Shown: positions 7,784 through 12,979 of the stretch, one piece after another | Position numbering within the stretch: the stretch's first letter is position 1 | How the letters are laid out: each line of letters starts with the position of its first letter | Assembly (NCBI GenBank): GCA_947174615.1 | Contig: CAMWJQ010000057.1 | Span: forward strand, 1 to 12,979 | From: an uncultured Lachnospiraceae bacterium | GTDB lineage: Bacteria > Bacillota > Clostridia > Lachnospirales > Lachnospiraceae | Reading direction: 5' to 3' | DNA: 12,979 bases | The notes under the pieces: model-generated | The model's database searches: none | What the model saw: only the letters and a program-made list of their open reading frames with translations | Told to the model about the DNA's origin: nothing | Position numbers and translations under genes: made by a program

Positions 7784-8860
7784 ATGAACTTTTTATTGCG
7801 TGGGGACTATCAGCGGGTGATTTTGTATATACTGACATCAGTGTCGGTTTTGGCAGCTTTAAAGTATCTTCTTCCATATTTTTTACCGCTGTTGGTGGCG
7901 CTGTTGATTGTAGTGCCGCTGCAGCGGTTTTGCAGGTCAAGAAACCGATCCGGGCAGAAGGGATTTATGGCAGGCGGAATTTTGTTTGGCATTATTTTAA
8001 TCGTGGCGCTGGTGATTGTGGGGATTGGCACCTTTCTGATCAGCAAGGCAAGAAACTTTGTGCAGAATGCGGACTTTTGGACGGATAGTATCTCGCAGTT
8101 GATTTCAAATCTGAGTGCAGAAATCGAAGCGTTTTTTGCGTTGCAGCAGGGAACTGTGGAGCAGTGGTTCAGGGATCGTGCCGCAGAGCTTGGAGCGTGT
8201 TTTGCGCAGTCGGGTGATGGGCTGATCACAGGCAGTTTGCGCTACCTGTCTGTGGCAGGGCGTGCGGGGACGTTCGTCGTGGTGAGCTTTATATGTGTTG
8301 TACTATTTGCGCGGGAGATCGAGGGCTGGCAGCAGGGGCTTTTGAATCTGGCAGCGATCGAGCCTGCCATTGATCATATTTTGTCCATTATTCTGCGCAT
8401 TGGCAAGAAACTTGGCAGCATGATCAAGACCTACTTAAAAACGCAGACAATCATCCTTGTCTGTATCAGCATCACAGCGACAGTAGGTCTCTACCTGGGC
8501 GGCAGCAAGGAAGGATGGTTTTATGGGCTGCTGGCAGGATTTATGGATTTTCTGCCATTTATCGGAACGGGAATTGTGTTGATTCCGATTAGCGTGATGG
8601 CATTTTTGCGGGGAAAGGTAGGCAGCGGTGTGATTATCCTGCTGACGTATTTTATCTGCGTGATCATCCGCGAATTTCTTGAGCCAAGACTGCTGGGCAA
8701 TGGATTAAAGTTTTCTCCGGTAGCAATCTTAATCTCTGTATATGCAGGGGTGATTTACTATGGATTGGGCGGCGTGATTCTTGGACCCATCACGCTTCTG
8801 ATCCTGGTGGAACTGGGGCGGGAGATCTTTGTGCCTGGCACGGCTGGAAAGGCAGAATGA
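7784..8860 (+). CDS. AI-2E family (YtvI-like) integral membrane protein
   Basis: This 358-residue protein has the layout of the AI-2E / PerM / YtvI family. A hydrophobic N-terminal pair of helices (residues ~11-46) and a third (~60-82) come first, then a soluble stretch (~85-155). A cluster of C-terminal helices follows, carrying the conserved D-F-L-P-F-I-G-T-G and R-E-F-L-E-P-R-L-L-G-N motifs and a final G-L-x-G-x-I-L-G-P-I. Length is typical. Family members have been linked to export of signal molecules or ions, and in Bacillus YtvI is linked to sporulation; none of this identifies a substrate here. The start ATG has only a weak ribosome site (AGGCAGGG). It follows the surface protein gene by 49 bases and ends at a strong terminator, so both may share one transcript. 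Confidence 0.88.
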   Translation: MNFLLRGDYQRVILYILTSVSVLAALKYLLPYFLPLLVALLIVVPLQRFCRSRNRSGQKGFMAGGILFGIILIVALVIVGIGTFLISKARNFVQNADFWTDSISQLISNLSAEIEAFFALQQGTVEQWFRDRAAELGACFAQSGDGLITGSLRYLSVAGRAGTFVVVSFICVVLFAREIEGWQQGLLNLAAIEPAIDHILSIILRIGKKLGSMIKTYLKTQTIILVCISITATVGLYLGGSKEGWFYGLLAGFMDFLPFIGTGIVLIPISVMAFLRGKVGSGVIILLTYFICVIIREFLEPRLLGNGLKFSPVAILISVYAGVIYYGLGGVILGPITLLILVELGREIFVPGTAGKAE

Positions 8861-8863
8861 GAG

Positions 8864-8905
8864 GCTGTCGGAAAAGTGATTCGTATCCCTTTCCGACAGC
8901 TTTTT
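8864..8905 (+). terminator. Rho-independent terminator
   Basis: GCTGTCGGAAA (8864-8874) pairs perfectly with TTTCCGACAGC (8890-8900), followed by TTTTT. It begins just after the stop of the AI-2E family gene and ends its transcript. Confidence 0.92.
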
Positions 8906-8919
8906 GTGTGCTGACGAAA

Positions 8920-9098
8920 TTAGAGTGTGATACGTTCTGTCCGCACCATATCCCCGCGCACCGTCACGGTCAGCGGCGTATCGGCGCTGGTTGTTTCATC
9001 GTCAGCCGTATAGATAATAAGCTGACCCCGATATGCCCTGCGGTAGTTTGCAAATAATCTGGCTTTTCATAGCCCGCAAGCGTCAGAAGCTCGGAATA
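8920..9098 (-). pseudogene. Frameshifted relic of a minus-strand gene (3' end)
   Basis: The stretch of 345 bases between the genes at 8860 and 9206 holds no intact gene. Read on the minus strand, codons ending with TAA at 8920-8922 give a plausible C-terminus (…RGQLIIYTADDETTSADTPL, TVTVRGDMVRTERITL-stop) with no start. The frame closes at an upstream stop near 9067, but a second frame continues the sense as ELLTLAGYEKPDY up to about 9098, and a third frame possibly to ~9160. That pattern of protein-like sequence broken by frameshifts is expected of a decayed gene. I do not recognise the family. The forward frame 8857-9057 is its antisense shadow. Confidence 0.5.
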
Positions 9099-9107
9099 TC
9101 AAAATCT

Positions 9108-9136
9108 TTGCCAATGATGGCTTCAAATGGTATAAT
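9108..9136 (+). promoter_or_regulatory. Near-consensus sigma-A promoter
   Basis: TTGCCA (9108-9113), a 17-base spacer and TATAAT (9131-9136) with an extended -10 TG one base upstream. It faces the gene at 9206, giving a leader of about 60 bases, and probably drives both genes 9206-9889 and 9990-11117. Confidence 0.82.
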
Positions 9137-9205
9137 GAAACTTGAGATTGGTTCAAGGATGTCGGTTGTTTTTGAGGCAGGCGTATGTCTGCGGAAGGAG
9201 GAAGG

Positions 9206-9889
9206 ATGCTGTTAAGGGATACTGTGGAACATATATTTGGATATGGATATGATGGAGCGGAGCGGGTGCTGAACTATTTTCTTGAAAAGGAGCTTGCCGG
9301 ATGCAGGGATGACATTGAGCGATGGCACAGCCTGTATGCAAAGTGCGCTCAGTGGAGGAAGGAGTTTCTCTTGTGGGAGGCACAGTCTTATATATTTGGG
9401 GTTCATGGATGGAATCTGGATTTGGATGTATGCAGACTGCGCCTGCCGGAAGGGACTGTGGAATGGATGAGTTATCTATATCGTATGGCGATGGCGCGGG
9501 TTATCAACAGTATCGCGCCTGAGGACAGAGAGTGGATTGCGCAGGCAGGGCAAAACAACAATCTCACAGATGGCTGCTGGACAAATGATTTTATCGAACA
9601 ATCTGGTTATGAAAGCCTGACACGGGAGCAGTGGCTTACAGAGGTGACGGGACTGCTGGAACAATCGTGGGCAAAATATCAGAGGTTTGATAAGTCCGGC
9701 GCACCGGATTATGCTGAGGCGATGCGGGAGAATTATCCGAGATTCCGCGCTGCGCTGGAGTACCTTGAGCAGAATGTCGGGGAATGCGAGATTGCACGGA
9801 TGAACCGGCATGAACGTGGTGAGACGGTCTGGTATTTTGTGTTGGCAGGGGAGGAGATTTATCTGATGAAAGTGTCGGATAAATACTAA
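9206..9889 (+). CDS. Hypothetical protein, unrecognised family
   Basis: I do not recognise this 227-residue protein. ATG 9206 is chosen because the purine-rich GGAAGGAGG lies at 9193-9201; an in-frame ATG at 9185 would put that site inside the gene. The protein has no signal peptide or membrane segment. It is rich in Trp, Tyr and acidic residues, with a helical look: an N-terminal part with Y-G-Y-D-G-A-E-R-V-L-N-Y-F-L, a central W-N-L-D-L-D-V stretch, and a C-terminal segment ending V-W-Y-F-V-L-A-G-E-E-I-Y. It is probably cytoplasmic. It has its own strong promoter at 9108-9136 and lies 100 bases before a DUF4261-like gene on the same strand with no terminator between, so the two are probably co-transcribed and may act together. 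Confidence 0.72.
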   Translation: MLLRDTVEHIFGYGYDGAERVLNYFLEKELAGCRDDIERWHSLYAKCAQWRKEFLLWEAQSYIFGVHGWNLDLDVCRLRLPEGTVEWMSYLYRMAMARVINSIAPEDREWIAQAGQNNNLTDGCWTNDFIEQSGYESLTREQWLTEVTGLLEQSWAKYQRFDKSGAPDYAEAMRENYPRFRAALEYLEQNVGECEIARMNRHERGETVWYFVLAGEEIYLMKVSDKY

Positions 9890-9928
9890 TATACAGCAGT
9901 ATATAATGGGGATAAACGGCAGGACGCG

Positions 9929-9941
9929 TGAGAAATTCTCA
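9929..9941. other. Short palindrome between the two co-directional genes
   Basis: TGAGAA, one A, then TTCTCA form a perfect 13-base palindrome in the 100-base gap. It could be a minor hairpin or protein site; there is no T-tract. A TATAAT at 9900-9905 lies nearby but has no acceptable -35. Confidence 0.2.
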
Positions 9942-9989
9942 GGCGGCATATGTTTACAGGGATTTGACGAAAGGATAGGGGGACAGGGA

Positions 9990-11117
9990 ATGAACGACAA
10001 AAGGGCAGTTGAAATTATGACAGGGTGGCTCAGCCACAATAATGAACTGGGCAAAAAGCCCGCGAGAATCAAGGCAGCAGGAGGCTTTACATACGAGGGA
10101 AACACGTATGTGATCTTGAAATTCAAGCCGGATCTGCTTGGAAAGTGGGAGGTCGGCGTGGTCGGCTTTGACGAGGAAGGCAATGAATGTGGTCATACCT
10201 TCAGCGAATTTGAGGAGTATGACGAAGCGACGGCAAAGGAGAAGTGTATCGCGATGATTGAGTACTTGAAGGAGTACTGGCGGGGGCGCTTTCTGTCTGA
10301 GCTGGAGAGACGCGGTATGACGGAGGAGGAGTATGACAGCCTGTCCGAGGAGGAGCGTCAGAAAAAGTGGGATGAGGTGGACGAGCAGAATGCGGTGCGG
10401 GTAGGTTCTGTTTTGTTAAAGGATGCCGATATTGATTTTGATGCGCTGCGGGATAAGCTGCTCCAAACATTTCATGTGGCGGAAGAGAATTGTTCATGCG
10501 ATGCGCAGACCTTGGTGTTCAGCGTAGACAGCAACACGATATCCGTCGCGCTGATGGACAGCCCTGTGCCAGACGGCGAGGCAGCGTTTTATGCGGAGGG
10601 AAATTTCCTGTGGAAAGAGGCGGTAGAGACGACAAAGCAGCATCAGGCGCATCTGTTAGTGGCAGTATTGAATCATGAAGCAAATGCCATTGAGGCAGCC
10701 TGCTATTTCACAGATGTGGTCAATCTGTGCAGCATTGAGACCAAGGCGCTTGGAATCTACACGACAGGAACCGTTTACGAGCCGTCCTTTTACGAGGAGT
10801 GGGCAGGAAAACTTAGAAACAGTGAGATGCCGATCCCGCTGTGGGTGTATGTGGGGCTGATTCGCGACGAAAATGGGAACAGCGGCTATACGTATGGACT
10901 GACATTGTTTGGCAGGCTGGAAGTGGAGGTGATCGGCACCAGTCATTCACACGAGGAAATCTATAATTTCCTTTATAATGTCTGCGAGGGAATGTTGTCG
11001 GAGGGCATGTATTTCCACGATGGCGAGACACTGAGCTTTACCTCCGAGGAGCGGCTGACCATCACGAAATCGAAGGCTGTCTATGTCGAGGGGGATAGTT
11101 TTAAGATTGGGTATTAG
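9990..11117 (+). CDS. DUF4261-like protein with an extra N-terminal region
   Basis: ATG 9990 has AGGGGGA (9977-9983) six bases upstream; an earlier in-frame ATG at 9906 has no ribosome site and would add 28 unlikely residues. In the resulting 375-residue protein, residues ~1-105 are a compact region of unknown type, with a W-E-V-G-V-V-G-F-D-E-E-G-N hairpin. Residues ~106-140 are highly charged and probably helical. From ~140 to the end the pattern fits DUF4261: G-S-V-L-L-K-D-A-D-I-D-F, later A-H-L-L-V-A-V-L-N-H-E, A-L-G-I-Y-T-T-G-T-V-Y, P-L-W-V-Y-V-G-L, T-Y-G-L-T-L-F-G-R-L-E-V-E-V and a closing F-H-D-G-E-T-L. The domain's biochemical role is not known to me. No signal peptide or membrane segment is present, so it should be cytoplasmic. 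It probably shares a transcript with the gene at 9206. The family call is from memory of the pattern. Confidence 0.75.
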   Translation: MNDKRAVEIMTGWLSHNNELGKKPARIKAAGGFTYEGNTYVILKFKPDLLGKWEVGVVGFDEEGNECGHTFSEFEEYDEATAKEKCIAMIEYLKEYWRGRFLSELERRGMTEEEYDSLSEEERQKKWDEVDEQNAVRVGSVLLKDADIDFDALRDKLLQTFHVAEENCSCDAQTLVFSVDSNTISVALMDSPVPDGEAAFYAEGNFLWKEAVETTKQHQAHLLVAVLNHEANAIEAACYFTDVVNLCSIETKALGIYTTGTVYEPSFYEEWAGKLRNSEMPIPLWVYVGLIRDENGNSGYTYGLTLFGRLEVEVIGTSHSHEEIYNFLYNVCEGMLSEGMYFHDGETLSFTSEERLTITKSKAVYVEGDSFKIGY

Positions 11118-11135
11118 CAGCATAAGCAGAGATTC

Positions 11136-11164
11136 TTGTCATAGAGCGTGTTTCTGCATATAAT
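11136..11164 (+). promoter_or_regulatory. Near-consensus sigma-A promoter for the two-component pair
   Basis: TTGTCA (11136-11141), exactly 17 bases, then TATAAT (11159-11164). Expected transcription start is near 11171, about 39 bases before the response regulator start at 11210. No response-regulator type direct repeat is visible around it, suggesting steady expression rather than strong autoactivation. Confidence 0.82.
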
Positions 11165-11209
11165 TGCAGTGTGGCAGTATGAGATTTGAAAAACGGAGGA
11201 ATGTGAAGA

Positions 11210-11899
11210 ATGAACAAAATTCTAATTATAGATGATGATAAATCTCTTTTGGAACTGCTGCAAAACTGTATGCAGAGTCTATATGAAGTGGATACGGCAT
11301 GGAGTGGGAAACAGGGCCTTGATAAACTGTCACAGACGAAATATGCTCTTGTGCTGCTGGACGTGATGCTGCCTGGCGAAAATGGTTTTGAGGTCTTAGA
11401 GAGAATCCGGAAACAGTATGCGGTGCCGGTGATTATGCTGACAGCAAAAAATTCCCCGTCAGATAAGGTAAGCGGTCTGGAAACTGGTGCAGATGATTAT
11501 GTCACAAAACCATTTAATATGGAGGAGCTGCTGGCGAGAGCTGCGTCTCAGATTCGGAGGAATACTATACTGAAGAATGGAATTTTACCGCAGGAAAAGC
11601 TCTGTTTCGAGAAGATTACGGTTGTTCCGCAGATGAAAGGAATATTGAAAGAAAACAAAGAAGTGCTGCTGACTGGAAAAGAATTTGACCTGTTGTATTT
11701 TCTTGCCTCATCTCCGATGCGCGCTTACACAAAAAAGCAGATATATAAGGCAGTATGGAAGGACGATTATGTCTATGACGATAATAACATTATGGCATTG
11801 GTCAGTAAGATCAGAAAGAAAATAGAAGATGATCCGGAAAATCCCAAGATAATACAGACAGTCAGGGGAGTCGGCTACCGTTTTTGGGGAGGGCAGTAA
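11210..11899 (+). CDS. OmpR/PhoB-family response regulator
   Basis: This 229-residue transcription factor has an N-terminal receiver domain and a C-terminal winged-helix DNA-binding domain. The receiver carries the acidic cluster Asp8-Asp9-Asp10, phospho-acceptor Asp51 in L-L-D-V-M-L-P-G, Thr78 in M-L-T-A and Lys100 in V-T-K-P-F, all the residues needed for phosphorylation. Residues ~150-226 form the OmpR-type winged helix (L-T-G-K-E-F-D-L-L through R-G-V-G-Y-R-F). GGAGGA at 11195-11200 sets the start. The stop codon is directly followed by the ATG of the kinase gene, so the pair is translationally coupled. The likely target is the direct repeat at 12844-12862 ahead of the transporter gene, as in regulators of LanFEG or Cpr-type antimicrobial peptide transporters. 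The latter is inference from layout. Confidence 0.95.
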   Translation: MNKILIIDDDKSLLELLQNCMQSLYEVDTAWSGKQGLDKLSQTKYALVLLDVMLPGENGFEVLERIRKQYAVPVIMLTAKNSPSDKVSGLETGADDYVTKPFNMEELLARAASQIRRNTILKNGILPQEKLCFEKITVVPQMKGILKENKEVLLTGKEFDLLYFLASSPMRAYTKKQIYKAVWKDDYVYDDNNIMALVSKIRKKIEDDPENPKIIQTVRGVGYRFWGGQ

Positions 11900-12811
11900 A
11901 TGCGTATAGAAATGATAGCGTTTATAGGAATCTGTTTGGGACCGATGTTTTTGCTGGCAGATATCTGGCGGCAGATTAAAAAAATCAATCAGGTATTAGA
12001 TGAAATCATAGAGGGGGAAACGGATAGAAGAATCATAATAAGAAAATATTCCTTTTTATCGGATACCTGTTATAAGCTCAACCAAATTATGATGGCGAAT
12101 AAGGAACGTATCATACAGACAAGGCGGCTGGAACGCAGGAATGAAAAGCTCATGACCAACTTGTCTCACGACATCCGAACGCCCCTTACATCCATTATCG
12201 GTCATCTGGACGCCGTTCATTATCAATATGTCCATGGCGAAATGAATGCAGAATCTGTCCGGCAGGCAAGGGAAAAAGCATATGTCCTGAAAGATTATCT
12301 GGACGATCTGTTCCAGTGGTTCAAGCTCAACTCCAAAGAGGAGAGAGCAGAAATGGAGCCATTAGATATTGTAGAGGAAACAAGGGCAGTTTTTGCAAAT
12401 TGGGTTGCAGCTTTTGAAAGAAGTGGAATATCCTATGATTTTGCATCAGGCATGGATGAGATACAGACCAGCATAGACAGAGTTTTTTATGGGCGCATTG
12501 TGAATAATCTGCTGAAAAATGCAATGGAACATAGTGGGGCTTCTAAAATCTGGATCGAGATTGCGCAGACCGGCATTATGGTTGTTGTGAAAGTTTGTGA
12601 CGATGGCATGGGAATTCCTGAAAAAGAGATTCCATTTGTTTTTGACAGACTGTATAAGGCGGATGATGCCCGCAGCAGTAAAGGAAGTGGTCTGGGGCTT
12701 GCGATAGTACGGGAACTGGTTTTGATACAGGGAGGGAAGATTTTGGTGGAGCCTCAAAAGAAGGGAATTTGTTTTGTCATGGAATTTCCCATATTAGAAA
12801 ATAAAAAATGA
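11900..12811 (+). CDS. Sensor histidine kinase with minimal sensor region
   Basis: The 303-residue kinase starts one base after the regulator's stop, with GGGGAGGG at 11886-11893. It has one evident membrane helix (residues ~4-22), a HAMP-like linker (~23-80) and a phospho-acceptor domain with His90 in L-S-H-D-I-R-T-P-L-T. The ATPase domain has Asn207 in the N box (N-N-L-L-K-N-A), Asp234-Asp235-Gly-Met-Gly in G1, an F box (F-V-F-D-R-L-Y) and G-S-G-L-G-L at 262-267. All catalytic elements are present. There is no room for an extracellular sensor domain, so it probably senses within the membrane or through a partner such as the transporter. The layout matches lantibiotic/peptide-antibiotic resistance loci of clostridia (regulator, kinase, ABC transporter); the actual signal is unknown. 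Confidence 0.94.
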   Translation: MRIEMIAFIGICLGPMFLLADIWRQIKKINQVLDEIIEGETDRRIIIRKYSFLSDTCYKLNQIMMANKERIIQTRRLERRNEKLMTNLSHDIRTPLTSIIGHLDAVHYQYVHGEMNAESVRQAREKAYVLKDYLDDLFQWFKLNSKEERAEMEPLDIVEETRAVFANWVAAFERSGISYDFASGMDEIQTSIDRVFYGRIVNNLLKNAMEHSGASKIWIEIAQTGIMVVVKVCDDGMGIPEKEIPFVFDRLYKADDARSSKGSGLGLAIVRELVLIQGGKILVEPQKKGICFVMEFPILENKK

Positions 12812-12813
12812 AC

Positions 12814-12843
12814 TGTTCTGCCGTAGGGCAGGGCATTTTTTTT
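12814..12843 (+). terminator. Rho-independent terminator after the kinase gene
   Basis: TGTTCTGCC (12814-12822) pairs with GGCAGGGCA (12827-12835) around a GTAG loop, nine pairs including two G-U, followed by eight T (12836-12843). It separates the two-component transcript from the transporter transcript. Confidence 0.9.
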
Positions 12844-12884
12844 GCAAGGTTTTCGTAAGGTTATGGGGGAGAAAGTGTGATAAT
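12844..12884 (+). promoter_or_regulatory. OmpR-family operator-like direct repeat and promoter of the transporter gene
   Basis: GCAAGGTT (12844-12851) recurs as GTAAGGTT (12855-12862), 11 bases apart, i.e. one helical turn, as is typical of sites bound by OmpR-family dimers. A -10 candidate GATAAT (12879-12884) has TG upstream. Seventeen bases before it lies TAAGGT (12856-12861), a poor -35 that coincides with the second half-site. That geometry is expected of a promoter that needs the regulator for RNA polymerase recruitment. Assignment to the regulator at 11210 is inferred from proximity. Confidence 0.68.
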
Positions 12885-12943
12885 ATAAAACAGTAGACAG
12901 ACTATCTATATAGGATACAGCGCACGAAGAAAGGAATGACGGG

Positions 12944-12979
12944 ATGGATAACTTTATCATTGAGACGAAAGGGCTGACG
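12944..12979 (+). CDS. Start of a probable ABC transporter ATP-binding protein (3' end outside window)
   Basis: ATG 12944 follows AAAGGA (12930-12935) at eight bases. The twelve visible codons read MDNFIIETKGLT, which is the usual opening of ABC ATPases (E-T-K-G-L-T, normally followed by K-x-Y-G). Its position behind a regulator-kinase pair and an OmpR-type operator fits the ATPase of a peptide-antibiotic export or immunity transporter. Only 12 codons are visible, so the subclass cannot be judged. Confidence 0.65.
   Translation, partial: MDNFIIETKGLT

Noticed and set aside
8857..9057. 66-codon plus-strand frame after the AI-2E family gene
   Set aside because: It starts inside the preceding stop region, runs through the terminator and is antisense to the protein-like minus-strand relic; no ribosome site.
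9906..9989. ATG 9906 as start of the DUF4261-like protein
   Set aside because: No ribosome site precedes it, and the 28 added residues look non-coding; ATG 9990 has AGGGGGA six bases upstream.
9476..10183. 235-codon minus-strand frame across the unknown gene and the DUF4261-like gene
   Set aside because: It spans two well-supported plus-strand genes with good ribosome sites, and its composition (Pro, Ser, Cys, Ile) is that of an antisense shadow.

Overview
The window looks like chromosomal DNA from a spore-forming Gram-positive gut anaerobe, most likely a member of the Clostridia near Lachnospiraceae. The evidence is a spore-coat-type ferritin-like protein, a YtvI-like AI-2E family membrane protein, large Ser/Glu-rich surface proteins of the kind common in that family, GGAGG ribosome binding sites, and sigma-A promoters. 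This placement rests on gene content only; no rRNA or other marker gene is present.

Layout. (1) Bases 1-3710: the 3' part of a large surface protein gene (26-residue leucine-rich repeats, a Ser/Glu stalk, then five Ig-like modules), followed by a small spore-coat/ferritin-like gene. Directly after that gene lies a start-less relic of another surface protein's C-terminus, which runs into a terminator. (2) Bases 3711-8905: a second giant secreted protein with a signal peptide, a Glu/Ser/Thr/Pro stalk and about nine FN3-like modules repeating every ~100 residues, then a YtvI/AI-2E type membrane protein and a strong terminator. (3) Bases 8906-11117: a decayed minus-strand gene relic, a near-consensus promoter, an unrecognised 227-residue protein and a DUF4261-like protein. 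(4) Bases 11118-12979: a sigma-A promoter, an OmpR-family response regulator, a short sensor kinase, a terminator, an 11-bp direct repeat that looks like a response-regulator operator, and the first 12 codons of what is probably an ABC transporter ATPase.

How the genes may work together. The last block has the usual order of a peptide-antibiotic sensing and detoxification module (regulator, kinase, then a separately promoted ABC transporter). The operator-like repeat overlaps the -35 position of the transporter promoter, so the phosphorylated regulator probably activates the transporter. The two giant proteins probably act outside the cell in adhesion or matrix contact. Neither shows an LPXTG signal in the visible sequence, so how they are held is unclear. 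The pair at 9206-11117 is the least understood part.

Nothing here is clearly a new defence or mobile system. The best leads are the unknown pair at 9206-11117, the surface-protein relic behind the coat gene, the intact set of putative diiron ligands in the coat protein, and the repeat-driven length variation of the first surface protein.
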